Shown piece after piece: positions 34,370 through 44,808 of a stretch of DNA of 45,000 nucleotides; the first letter of the stretch is position 1; each line of letters opens with the position of its first letter. The notes under the pieces are model-generated. The model made no database searches. It saw nothing but the letters and a program-made list of their open reading frames with translations, and had not been told where the DNA came from. Location: positions 112,958 through 157,957 of the forward strand of contig CAUYUJ010015499.1 in assembly GCA_963575745.1 (NCBI GenBank), written 5' to 3'. Source of the stretch: Prorocentrum cordatum. Taxonomy: Eukaryota > Sar > Dinophyceae > Prorocentrales > Prorocentraceae. The position numbers and the translations under genes are program-made.

Positions 34370-35940
34370 TTGTGTGCAATTCGTGTTCAAAGCTCGGGGT
34401 GGGTGGGGGGGTGGGGCAGTTTAAGGAATGTGAGGTCTACGAGAAAGTAGTGGGGAGGAATGTAGGGCTGTTGCCAGCCAAGCTCCCATGGGTACGAGGT
34501 GGGTTAATGTCGACAAGGGCGGTGGGGCCAATCCTAGGTGCCAATCCCGCTGGGTGGCCCAGCAGGTTCAGTGCAACTCCAAAGCAGCCGCCCATACATG
34601 GGGAGCTCAACATCTGCTCTTCTGTTGCCGTTGCCGCGGGTACAGTTCTTGGCCGAGGTCGGGCGAGCGGAAACTCAAACTTGGGTTTATATTCATGAAG
34701 CGCGCATGCTTGCGCGCCGAGGCAAAAAGGGGCATCTTCGCCAGGTCGCCCGAGGAAGATCGTCGGCCACGCATGTGTGGAATACTGTGAACGTCAGTGC
34801 ACGGCGCCGGCGGCGCCGCCAGCAACCAGGGGGGGCCGTTTCGTGGACTTTGCACGTGGCGCCGGATTTGATAGCGGAAAAGGGCCACTATGTGTGTTTA
34901 AACGTGAGACGAGGCGAATCGGGCTAACTGTCCATGGGGGCGATTTGATGTTATGGGGTAGTGATGATGATCTTGACAGGTTCGAAGGAGAAACCGTCTA
35001 TGATTTCGAAATTTGAACCCGGGGCAGTTCTGGACCAGGACCGAAGAACAGGAAGTCAATCATGATTCTGATGAGGATTGTGGGATGGAGCCAGGATGGA
35101 ATATGGTACGGGTTGGATCGAAGGCATGCTGAGATAGTTGTCAACGAGCTAGGCCTGGAACAGCACTGCGTGAGATGTGACGCGCCGGGTGAACAGTTGC
35201 CTCGCGAAGAAAAGAAGGAGACGATGAGCCAATACCACATCGTGAAGTTAAGAAGTGCCAAGCTCTAGTGGCCAGGGAGAGTTACTTAGCGCAGGGCCGC
35301 TCGGATATGCAATTTTCAGTTGTTTAGGAACTGGCGCATTTCATGTCGGCCCCAACTGGACGGACATGGACATGTTTTACAAAACTGGGCAAGTACCTCA
35401 ATAACCACGACAGACATGGTATCGCAATGTGTATCAAGAGCGTCCTCGGGGGGGGTAAAGGTATGGGCGGACACCGACTCTGCAGGATGCAAGAGGACGC
35501 GAACATCGACGGGCGAAGGTACGGTGAGGTGGTGGTCTGACCTTATAAAGTCGCGGGGTTCAACTCAGAGTGTGCTGGCATTATCTTTGGGGGGGCTGAG
35601 TTTTGCGGACTGGTGAGAGGCGCATCGGTGGCGTTCGGACGGACGCAGTCCTCAAGGATGTGGACGTTCACTCTGATATATCGTTAACAAACAAAGCTAG
35701 CGCAGCCGTTGCCATTGCATGCAGGCGAGGACGAGGAAACATAAGACACATCCGAGTGCCAACTCTGGCCAAACGAGAGGGTGCGGCGAGGGGGCATCAA
35801 GGTGTTCAAGGTGGTGGCTCGCGACAATCTTGCAGATGCGTCGTCCAAGCACGTGAGCAAACACAGCATTATGATGCATATGCGGCGCACAAGCAAACAT
35901 CTGGTTCACGAGAGACATGGGCCGGCGCTAGCCACGGTGT
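34370..35940 (+). pseudogene. Decayed Ty1/copia-like retrotransposon: reverse transcriptase and RNase H remnant
   Basis: Pieces in shifting frames keep the order expected of a copia-type RT/RNase H. First comes the RT start (GTRWVNVDKG near 34490), then RT core (ACLRAEAKRGIFARSPEED near 34700; SGKGPLCVFKRETRRIG near 34870), then the palm motif VHGGDLM at 34930. The RT C-terminal part follows (GWSQDGIWYGLDRRHAEIVV near 35090), then RNase H (VWADTDSAGCKRT at 35461; KSRGSTQSVLALS near 35550) and the terminal DASSKHV block near 35835. The palm has Gly where the family has its first catalytic Asp, and LSLGGLSF stands where LSSGEAEF is usual. Multiple frameshifts and stops separate the parts, so it is inactive. 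No long terminal repeats or gag are visible. Family assignment rests on recalled dinoflagellate copia sequences. Confidence 0.75.
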
Positions 35941-36530
35941 GTCAGCTCACTCTAACCCATATCCATGTTATCACCGCAGGCCGCTTTGCCTGAGAGTTGG
36001 GCCCAGGACCAGTTTAGATCCAGGGTCTCGTTTGTGCGCTTTCTGTATTTTTCACATACGCTGCAGAAGCTGTCCCATATGTTGCATGCTTCGCTGCCAT
36101 GCCATATATGGTAATCGCGTATCGCGTGTTTGGAAGCCCCTGCAGGTTTACGCCCACATTATAGCCGACTTCTACTTGCACCAGGTTTTTTTCATCATTT
36201 CTTTATGTATCATGATTTGCTAGGGTGAAGTCCTGGCTGCAATGCGCTGTCCACGTGCGTAGATGTCACCCGTCTCCAGATTGGGCTTCCCTGTCGAGGG
36301 GGGGGGTGCTAATTTATAGCGTTCCGACTGGGTGAGCAGGATACGCTTGAGGAGCAGCCATGCGCGGTTGTATCGTAACAGTGAAGCCGAAGTGTGCTAG
36401 ACAAAACTGTTTGGCGCTGCTGTTTGGCCCAAATTCCATTCGCCACCAGGGAACCTTTTTTTCATTTTAAAACATTTACATAAATATATAAAGAGGGAAC
36501 ACATTGTTCCTTTCACATGTCCAAGAAGAG
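35941..36530. other. 3' flank of the copia-like remnant
   Basis: AT-richer unique sequence, possibly the eroded 3' part of the element. No long terminal repeat could be matched. Confidence 0.35.
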
Positions 36531-36864
36531 GGGGATGACGATGGCGAAGAGGGCGCTGACGCCGACGTCGCCGCTCGAGGAAGGCGGCTTCTAAGAGCTC
36601 GAGTGTCGATGGCTTGAGGCTGGAGGACTCGAGGCTTCGAGGGAGGAGCAAGCGGCGAGCGCACATCAGGCGCCCCACGGACTGCCGCAGCGCCCCCACG
36701 CGGGTGCCCTGCCCGGCCGCGCCCCAGCGTCGTCTTCGCCGTAGCCGCCGCCTCTGTCGCCGCCTTCGCCGCCGTCGCCACCTTCGCCGCCTTCGCCGCC
36801 GCCGCCACCACCGCCGCCGCCACTGCCGTCGTCGTTGTCATCGTCACCATCGTCGTCGCCATAG

Positions 36865-37545
36865 TCATAGGTGTAGTCATAGTCATAGTCACAGTCATAG
36901 TCATAGGCATAGCCATAGTCATAGTCATAGTCATAGTCATAGTCATAGTCATAGTCATAGTCATAGTCATAGTCATAGTCATAGTCATAGTCATAGTCAT
37001 AGTCATAGTCATAGTCATAGTCATAGTCATAGTCATAATCGTAGTTATCGTCGGAGTCATAATCAGAGTCATAGTCGCATTGATATTGATAGTCGTGGTC
37101 GTAGTCGTAGTCGTAGTTCTAGCCATCGTCAAAGGCATAGTCATCGTCGAAATCATAGTCAGAATCGCCGTCATAGGGAGAGTCATAGGCATAGTCATAG
37201 GCATAGGCATTGCCATAGACATAGTCATCGTCATCGTCATAGCCAGATTCATAACCGTAGTCGTAGTCATAGTCGTAGTCATAGCCGTAGCCATAGTCAG
37301 AGTCACAGTCATAGTCGTAGCCATAGTCATAGTCATAGTCGTATTCATCGTCAGAGTCAGAATCAGGTTCAGAATCAGAGTCAGTGTCAGAGTCGTAGTC
37401 GTAGTCATAGTCATAGTTGTAATTGTAGTTGTACTCGTAGTCATAGTCATAGTCATCGTCATAGTCGTTGTCATAGTCTTCGTCACAGTTATGGTCGTAG
37501 TACTCGTCATAGACATAGACCGCCATAGCCATCGTCATAGTCATA
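36865..37545 (+). repeat. CATAGT hexamer array with degenerate edges
   Basis: From about 36,865 to 37,050 the sequence is nearly pure TCATAG repeated; from there to 37,545 it degenerates into TCGTAG, TCATCG, TCAGAG and similar. Any open frames are products of the repeat. Confidence 0.9.
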
Positions 37546-37874
37546 AGCATTGCCTTTGGCATAGTTGTAGGCGCCATTGTTGTTGAGTCTTTTCTTTTGA
37601 TGAAAGTTATTGTTGATCCCCCCTACCTGTGACTATTGTATTTTTTTACTTGCGGTGCCCTCCTGGGTTCGCCCTCCTGGGTTTATTTGGGTGCCCTCCT
37701 GGGATCGACTCCGCCTCCGCTCCTTGTAGCCTTGTTGTTTCCTTTCTCTTCTCGCTGAGCTGGCGCAGGCCAGTCTTCATTCAAAGTGGTTCCAGTCATT
37801 GAGCAACCGAATTAATCCTCTGCCTGTGTCTGCTGCTCATCGGGCTTGTCATGGCATTCGCTCGGGCGAAAGAA

Positions 37875-38520
37875 ACAAAATAAATAATGAGGGAGTAGCT
37901 GGTGTCACCAAGCTGTGTCGCCGGCCCCCGGTTTACAACAACAGCGGCTCCCGCCTGATATTTCTTCACGAGTTGTTGAGGAATCGCACTCTCGCGTGGG
38001 AGCTCGTCCCAATTTACGCAGGAATCGCACTCTCGTGCGGGATCCCCGTGCAATTCATTCAAAAGCCGCGCCCTCGACACTTAGGAATCACGCTCTCGTT
38101 GTGTCCCCTCTTTGCGATTATTTGGGAATCGCGCTATCGCTCGGGAGTTTCTCGCGTTTCATGCAAGACGCATGTTGCAACAACCCGCCTGCTCGACCTG
38201 GCCGCCTCCCCGACCCGCCCGTTATGGTCTACCCGCCCGATCTGCCCGTCTGGTTCTGCCACTTGTTTTCTCCTCCGAGCCCCACTCCTGGTAGTCTCTC
38301 TCGTGTTCCATCCTCCTCCTTCCCCTTTGTACCTTCCCTCCATCCGTCCTCTCTTCCCGTGCTTTCGGGCTGCACGGAATACACGTCGCAGGTAAGGAAG
38401 ATATGCCGCCAATGGGGTACGATCGAAGACGAAGAGGGCGGGTATCGAGTGTTTGGGATCTATGTTTCCAGTGGCCCGCGAGCAGATCAGAGCGAACATT
38501 CGTCAATTGGTTGCTGAATT
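37875..38520 (+). repeat. Segmental duplication, first copy
   Basis: This block and 38640-39245 share an ordered series of phrases: CGGCTCCCGCCTGATA, GAATCGC(A/G)CTCTCGCG, CGCCCTC, AATCGCGCTATCGCTCGGGA, CAACCCGCCT, CGACCTGGCCGCC, and GACGAAGAGGGCGGGTATC near the end. Inside, a 23-bp unit with GGAATCGCGCTCTCG is itself repeated three to four times. A GTTGATCCCCCCT phrase precedes both copies (37612 and 38547). Confidence 0.7.
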
Positions 38521-38639
38521 CCCATTTCTAGAAGATAATGATTGTTGATCCCCCCTGCTAGGTGACCATGCCGATTTTTCAATTGAAGTTCTTTCGGGGC
38601 TCGCATTTTTTGAATGTATTTATATATACACATAAAAAG

Positions 38640-39245
38640 GCATTTCACGGGACAGTGTGGGGTCACCAACTTGCGCCGTGGGGCACCGAATTTCAACAAC
38701 AACGGCTCCCGCCTGATACTTCCTCACAGTGTACTGAGAAATCGCGCTCTCGCGCAGGACTTCCTCACACTTTATGCAAGAATCGCGTTCTGGCGTGGGA
38801 TTCCCTGGCAATTTATTTAAACGCCACGCCCTCAACGCTCAGGAATCGCGCTATCGCTCGGGACTTCCTCGCGAGGCGCTATCGCTCGAGCCCTCCTCGC
38901 GATTCATACAGGGCTCACGCTTCAGCAACCCGCCTCGACCTGGCCGCCTGGGCCCGTCTTCCCGCCCCGCCCGTTAGGGTCCACACGCCAGATAAGCCCG
39001 TCTGGTCCCACGTGTTTTGTGCTGCTGATTCCCCTCCTCCTGCTAATCTCTTTCGTGCTCCATCCTTCTCCTTCCCTCTTCTCTCTTCCCTCCTCCCTTC
39101 TTTTCGTTGCCTTCGGGACTGCGCCAACTACACTTTGCAGGTAGGGAAGATATACCGCCAAGGGGATACGATCGAAGACGAAGAGGGCGGGTATCCAGAT
39201 TTGGGGATATACGTATTGAATGACAAGCGCAAGTATGAGTGAATA
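38640..39245 (+). repeat. Segmental duplication, second copy
   Basis: The order is the same as in the block at 37,875, with scattered substitutions and small indels. The best-conserved part is the last 110 bp, where CAG followed by GTA(A/G)GGAAGATAT begins a shared open stretch (RQ...TIEDEEGGY) after a pyrimidine-rich tract. No known protein family is recognised. Confidence 0.68.
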
Positions 39246-39454
39246 GTCTTAGAATGATTGTCGTTAACGTCGTCGTCGTCGTCGTTGTCGTCGTCGCCAT
39301 TCCTCTTCGTCCTCGTCCGCTAGCCCCTGTCCTGGTCCTTCTCCCTCTCATTCTCTCCTCCTCTTCCCGTTTGACGGTCCCCCGTGGGCCTTGTTAGGGC
39401 CCCTCTCCAGCGAAGACGATGTTCTCCGCCGCCACGACTTTTTCACGACGCTAG

Positions 39455-39635
39455 GGTCTCCTCCTCCTCCTCCTCCTCCTCCTCCTCCTCCTCCTCCTCC
39501 ACCCTCTCTACGCTCAGCCTGCTCCTGCTCCTCCCGGCCGCGCGCCGAGCCGAGCCGAGCCCTTCTTCTCCTCCTCCTCCTCCTCCTCCTCCTCCTCGTT
39601 CTCCTCCTCCTCCTCCTCCTCCTCCTTCACCCCCC
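39455..39635 (+). repeat. CTC arrays
   Basis: Two pyrimidine arrays (39462-39500 and 39560-39630) separated by GC-rich sequence. Confidence 0.85.
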
Positions 39636-39784
39636 CCGGCCCGGGGGACGGTGATTCGGGGGCGGCAGCGCAAAGGGATGCACATCCATATCTCGCGCTC
39701 CGCACGGCGCGCCCTCCTCCCGCAGCGAGATGGCAGTTCCTGGCGGAGCGGCCGTTCTGGTACCTCTGGAGATGCATTGTTCTC

Positions 39785-41900
39785 ATGAAGTTCATTCGCT
39801 GGGGTGCCCAGCATGCGAGTACAGAGGGGAGACTTTGTGATACATCGGCCGAGTTTCGCCATGTTGGCCTGATCTGTCTGAGTGGCACAGGAGAGCGGAG
39901 AGGAACTGTGGATACAGTTCGTACCGTGCTATCCTACCATACGGCGCTGCCATCAGGATGGAGTCCCAACCCCCACGCAAACAAGAACTGCGGCTGCACC
40001 ATCCTAGTGCGCCGTCGAGTACTTCGTGCCTCGCACGTGGTGGATACCCCTCCAGTGCCAGTGAAATTGAGAGGGCGCGTCGCTTTGACGCGTCTTCGAA
40101 GTGGACGATTCGATATCCTTGTGCCCATGGCTTATTCCCTCCCGCAAGCAACCGGCAGGCGACGGACTCTGCGCCCACTGGCACTTTGCATCATGAATGC
40201 AGGGCCACGGTCGATGCCATTTGTGACTGGATCGAGAAGAAGGATCGAGAAGACGATGATTTGGGTTCGAAGACGGTCAGCAGTTTTCTTTCCAGATTTG
40301 ACTTGGACGATGGCCTCGGTCCCAAGCGTCGAGAAACGCAGGTGTATGAGGAGGTTAACTCGGACGCTCTCGGCCCCTTCGGACGTCAGGAGCAACGCTA
40401 CACTGCGGACGAGCTGCTCGAGATCCTCGAGCGCTTCGCCATGCGTGTCGTCACAACTGACTACGACATAGGCCCGACCTTCCACGGCGTGAAGAGTGCC
40501 TCTCATATCGACCGCGTGATTATTTTCTTGTGGCAGTCGCCCTCCGCGCGGGCGGTCCTGCCGCTTCAGAGGGCCAACTTACGTTTGAAGCTGATTCCAC
40601 GCCCTGGCCTCCAGGACCGCGTCCCGATCCTGGAGCGCATCATCTACGCTTTGCCGGCGCCTCCGACGAGGCCTAGGATCGACTGGGACTTTCGCCGACT
40701 CGGGCAGGCACAACAGCAAGGCACTGGCGTCGCGGCCTTCACCCGCGAGCTGGAGGAGGCTTTCGCACATCGCCTTGGTTATTTTCACGAACAGTGCGGC
40801 GCCAGCGCCCCTGGCGCGGCCTGGGGGCGCTGGATGGAGCAGTTATTTACGGTCGCGCAGAAACACTTCGCGGGCAGAACTCCACCGCGCCCGCGTGTGC
40901 AGCGGCTTCGCGACGAGCAGCTCCAGCTTCTGTCGCACCGCCGCGAGCTTGACGAGTCTGGCTGCGACTCGACTGAGATGGCGCTCGCGCTGGCGCGGGC
41001 GTCGCGACGCCCCGCTTCCGCCGTCGCGTGCAAGCGGAGGCTCAGGTGGAGATGCTGGTGGCAGACATGTACGAGGCTGGGCAGAAGAGGCACTTCGCGG
41101 AGGTCTGGCGCCTGAGTCACCAGCTGGCCTCCCAGTGCAACGTCCCCCGCAGGCGACGCTACAATGTCGGAGACAGCTTCGTCCCCGGGCGCGCCGAGAT
41201 CGCGTGGCACTTCGCCCGGGCAGGTGCAGAGGGTGGCCTAGAAGCAACCCCGATCGATTTTGAGCAGTATTGTCAGCGACGCTTGGATCCACTACTGCGG
41301 GCTCCGATGTTCGAGCATGACCACCCGGGCTTCGCCCGGGAGGACTTCGACGACCTGCTGGGGGTCATCTCGAAGGCTCCTTGACGCCGAGCTTGCGCCG
41401 CCTCACAGTGTTCCCACGGAGGTGCTTCGACTCGCGCTTGAAGCATGGCGTCTGTGCGATGGCCGACGACGACGTCGTCCACGCCGCCCTGGAGGCGAAG
41501 ATGATGCGGAGGACGAACCACCCCGAGGCCGCGCCAATTTTTGTCCCGCCCAGCAGCGACGGCAACCGCGCGCCGCTCTCCAGCCACCGCATCGCCTGGC
41601 GGGAGATCGCCGCTGGCATGGCCACGACATCGAAGAGCTCGACGCGCTCGTTGCCGAGCGGGCCCAGAAGATCATCCTGGCCCGCGTCAGGCGGGTGATG
41701 CGCGCCCCGCTGATCTGGCGCCGCTCTGTCGCCACGGCGCTCGACAAGAACGGTGGCAAGACCGAGTTCCAGGCGAAGCGCTTCATCCCTGGTCTCTGCC
41801 GAGTCGGCGCAGCATTGTGCGGGGCGCAGCGACCCTCGCGCGCCGCCAGACCTACCGCTTCCGCGAGAACGCGGCTACCAGAGGGGGCGATGCCGCGAAG
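39785..41900 (+). pseudogene. Decayed non-LTR (LINE-like) retrotransposon: AP-type endonuclease and start of RT
   Basis: Four frame-shifted blocks follow one another. At 39785-40190 is an endonuclease N-terminal part (HANKNCGCTILVRRRVL). At 40150-41020 is the rest of the endonuclease (ICDWIEKKDREDDD; DYDIGPTFHG; SHIDRVIIF) and a helical linker. At 41028-41384 the linker continues (VEMLVADMYEAGQKRHFAEV...). At 41600-41850 is a piece like the beginning of a reverse transcriptase (WRRSVATALDKNGGK). The usual SDH motif near the endonuclease end reads QDRVPI, so the catalytic His is lost. There is no RT catalytic core, so the copy is truncated and dead. I recognise the layout from other dinoflagellate LINE-like ORFs; the exact clade is not determinable here. 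Confidence 0.68.
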
Positions 41901-42779
41901 GAGCACTCCTGTGTCAAGAAGGAGATTCTCGGTCGTCTACGTCGTCTCGGCATATCTAGCCTCGCGACGAAAGAAAACGGGCAGGCGCCGCCAGGTGACT
42001 GAGCAGCATCCTTCCCTGTCTCGCTCGACTCCTCCCTTCAGCAGTGTGAGTGGATGTCCCCCTTTTCCTCGAAAGGGGGCCAGTGTCAGCAGAGTGTGTG
42101 TGTGTGTACAGCAGAACAGATCGCAGCAGCGTTGTAGCAACAGCATAGCCGATGTAGAACGATGTTCGACACTCAGCCTAACAGAGCAATTCAAATTTCT
42201 AGAGTCTCGCCGCAGTTGGTAGAGCGAATGCAATTCGGGGCTCTCAGGGGAGGGCTCGCCTTGTTTTGTATAACCCAGCGCGCGCTGCAGGTCGTGCATA
42301 ACGAATGAATTGATGTGTTTAGTTGTGGTTGATATCCTTTCGACCCGAGGCCCGATGCAGCGACCGACCTCCTCCTCGTCTTCGTCGTCGTCGTCCTCCT
42401 CCTCCTCCCTTTGCCCCCCTCCGCTTCTTGGGTTTGGCTCGCTGCAGCAGCTGAGAGCAAGGGGCGAGGTCCTGAGCAGCTGGGGCTCCTGGGGGGGGGC
42501 ATCTGGCTGACGGGTTGTCTGACTGCGGGCACCCCCGGGGGAAACCCCACAATGTCCGACTACAAAATCAGTGGGGACGCTGGATGCGAGGGATCTCTTC
42601 CAAGGCCCCAGTCGCCCAACAGCCCAGCTCGCTCTTGTCCGAGACCCTGTGCCCACCGATGCTGCTGGCCGTGTGCGTGCTGCTCGGGCCATCGGTGGGG
42701 AGCCGGCGCTTGGCAGGAAACTCTCGTCTCTATTCGGCTGCTCGGCGGCGAGCGGGGGGGAACAAACTCTCCCCTCCGC
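41901..42779. other. Unassigned intergenic sequence
   Basis: Includes a TG run (42096-42110) and short TCG/TCC units (42370-42410). The remainder is unique without a recognised gene. Confidence 0.4.
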
Positions 42780-42791
42780 CTTCTGCTCCTG

Positions 42792-42829
<38 letters not shown>

Positions 42830-42870
42830 TTCCTCGTGCTCCTCCTCCTCCTCCTTCTCCTCCTCCCCCC

Positions 42871-42903
<33 letters not shown>

Positions 42904-42967
42904 CTCCTCCTCCTCCTCCTCCTCCTCCTCCTCCTCCTCCTCCTCCTCCTCCTCCTCCTCCTCCCCT
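42780..42967 (+). repeat. CTCCTG, TCG and TCC arrays in series
   Basis: CTGCTC units at 42785-42835, TCG units at 42873-42901, then TCC units to 42,965. Confidence 0.85.
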
Positions 42968-42970
42968 CCC

Positions 42971-43153
42971 AGGCGGGCCTTCTCAGAAGAGGTGGGCATT
43001 TTCAGAAGGCTCGGAGGTCCCCCTGGCCTTCGGAGAAGTTGCCAGCGCCTTTCCCGAAGACGCAGACCACTTCTCAGAAGGCGCGAGGGCTTCTGAAAAG
43101 TCCCGCCGCCTTCTGAGAACGCCTTCTTCTCACTTCCCCCTCTCGCTCGCCGT
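42971..43153 (+). repeat. Interspersed GC-rich repeat, family S (copy 3)
   Basis: AGAAGGCTCGGAGGTCCCCC, CGAAGACGCAGACCACTTCT, GAAGGCGCGAGGGCTTCTGA and AAGTCCCGCCGCCTTCTGAG are the family blocks. It directly follows the TCC array ending at 42,967. Confidence 0.68.
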
Positions 43154-43419
43154 TGAGCTGCACGATGGCCCGCTGGTCGTTTGACGCATGCAGTGTGCAT
43201 GCTTTGCGGCCTCTCGTGTGAGCAACCTGGCCTCCCCCTGCCCTTCACGTGTGACGGACTGGGGGGCCGAGGTCCTGAAGTTCCTCGTGATAGGCGAATC
43301 CAGACTGGGAGCGGAGGTCTATCGAGTGCACTGTCAGTGTAGACCCAGGGCCTAGTGCATCGCTCCAAAGTGGCTCAGGTGTGATTGGTTCCGCCATTCC
43401 GCAGGCGTTGCCCAGTGGG

Positions 43420-43576
43420 GGAAGGAGGAGGAGGGGGAGGAGGGGGAGGAGGAGGAGGAGGAGGAGCAGGAGGAGGGGGAGGAGGAGGAGGAGGAGGAGG
43501 AGGAGGAGGAGGAGGAGGAGGAGGAGCACGAGGAAGAGCAGGAGCAGGAGCAGGAGAAGGAGGAGGAGGAGGAGGG
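43420..43576 (+). repeat. GGA array ending at an SL-like sequence
   Basis: Degenerate GGA/GAGCAG units. The SL-like sequence at 43577 begins immediately after. Confidence 0.85.
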
Positions 43577-43598
43577 TCCGTAGCCGTTGTGGCCCAGG
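43577..43598 (+). promoter_or_regulatory. Possible second spliced-leader relic
   Basis: T-CCGTAGCC-GTTGTGGCCCAGG matches the dinoflagellate SL at 17 of its 21 fixed positions, including CCGTAGCC. Its end is AGG rather than AAG. A coding-like stretch follows within 500 bp, but no gene is established, so chance or decay is possible. Confidence 0.4.
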
Positions 43599-43874
43599 CC
43601 GCCCACCCGCGGGCGGCACCCCTATGTTGCTCAAGCGAGCTAAGCCATATCCCCTCTGCTCTCTCCCTTGCCACTGGAGTCGTTCACGCAGCGGAGTTTG
43701 CGCATGGCTCTACGGGACGGCGCGGGCGGAGCTGCAGATGTGTGTTCCTTCGTCGTAACGTGTCCTCCTCTTGACTCACAGGTGTATGGGAGGCCATCGA
43801 AGGAGGCACGGAGGACCAGTCGAAGTGGACTCTCCCATCGACCCTTGCACGACACAGGGCATGGCCTCGAGCAA

Positions 43875-44098
43875 GTGACGCAAGGAGGAAGAGGAGGGGG
43901 CAGACGAGGCCATTGAGGACATCTTTGCAGTTGACACCGCTGGGCAGAGCGGGGGTCGATGTCTGGTCACAGTCGTGGCGGCAATGTTACAGGACCTTCG
44001 AGCTCTTTATGTAATTCGAAGAGTACCCAGAGACGTGCAGAACGCCGACAAGCCGCCCGCGTTGCCAGAGACGTCACAGCGTGCTGCAAGAGCCCAAT
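43875..44098 (+). other. Possible exon of an unrecognised gene
   Basis: After a TGA at 43876 one frame stays open to TAG at 44096. It reads naturally: acidic start (EEEEGADEAIEDIFAVDTAG), then a hydrophobic/basic helix (LVTVVAAMLQDLRALYVIRR) and a short tail. AG dinucleotides before it could serve as acceptors. It lies downstream of the SL-like sequence at 43577. I recognise no family, and no start codon is fixed. Confidence 0.3.
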
Positions 44099-44412
44099 AG
44101 AAGAGTCGATTCATGTCCATTTCCTCGCATGTTGGGTCCGTGCAGAGCAAAGGACACGATGTGAAAGCAGAGTGCGATGAATGCGCTCGCCGCCGGCGTT
44201 TTGTAGGCATCCCGCTTCTAACATATGAAAACCGTGATCTATTGCGTCTCTGAGGCAAATTCAAATTTCTTCCTGCCATCCATCCATAATAAGACAGTTC
44301 TGCAAGTGAGTGTTGGTACGTCAGCTCTTTGCGCACATTGGTCAGCTGCCCCTCGCATCCTGGCCATTCCAGAGAATTTAACTTTCGGCGGTGCGCTTGG
44401 GGGGTAATGAAA

Positions 44413-44584
44413 AGGGGTGGGCCTCCCCAGAAGGCTCGGAAGTCCCACGGCCTTGAGAGTAGTTTTCTAAGCCTTCCCTGAAGACAGAGACAGCTTCTCC
44501 GAAGTGCGCGAGTGCTTCAGAGAAGCCCCGCCGCCTTCCGGGAAGGCCTTCTCCTTCTCACTTCCCCCCTCGCTCGCCGCCGAG
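44413..44584 (+). repeat. Interspersed GC-rich repeat, family S (copy 4)
   Basis: AGAAGGCTCGGAAGTCCCAC, CTTCTCCGAAGTGCGCGAGT, AAGCCCCGCCGCCTTCCGGG and CCCCCCTCGCTCGCCGCCGA match the other copies in the same order. Confidence 0.68.
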
Positions 44585-44628
44585 ACTTGGTAGATGAATA
44601 TATTGTTTTTGTAGACAGGCGCTGATTT

Positions 44629-44808
44629 AGCGGGCGAAGAACGGTGTAACATACACTTTTCCGTCGCCTGGGGCGCTGCCCCAGGGCGGCCGGGAAGTTT
44701 ATACCTTGACGTGCCGCCGTGAGGGTAGAAACTTTCCAGCCGCCCTGGGACAGGCGCCCCCGACAGCGAAAAATGTACACGGGTTGGCTGTACCGTTCCT
44801 CGCCCGTT
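44629..44808. mobile_element. Long inverted-repeat element (about 180 bp)
   Basis: AGCGGGCGAAGAACGGT at the left matches the inverse of CGTTCCTCGCCCGTT at the right. Deeper blocks GTCGCCTGGGGCGC, CCCAGGGCGGCCGGGAAGTT and ACATACACTTTTC have matching partners. The arms are about 70 bp around a short unique centre. Confidence 0.75.

Noticed and set aside
36735-36755. Another CCGTAGCC resembling the spliced leader
   Set aside because: Only the first eight bases match; the following GCCGCCTCTG departs entirely from the SL.
36476-37586. Tyr/Asp, Ser/His and Met/Thr-rich frames on both strands
   Set aside because: All derive from the CATAGT hexamer array, whose period keeps frames open.
37875-38200. 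CRISPR-like spacing of GGAATCGCGCTCTCG units
   Set aside because: Units are degenerate, spacers are uneven and the context is a eukaryotic nuclear genome; it is part of a segmental duplication.
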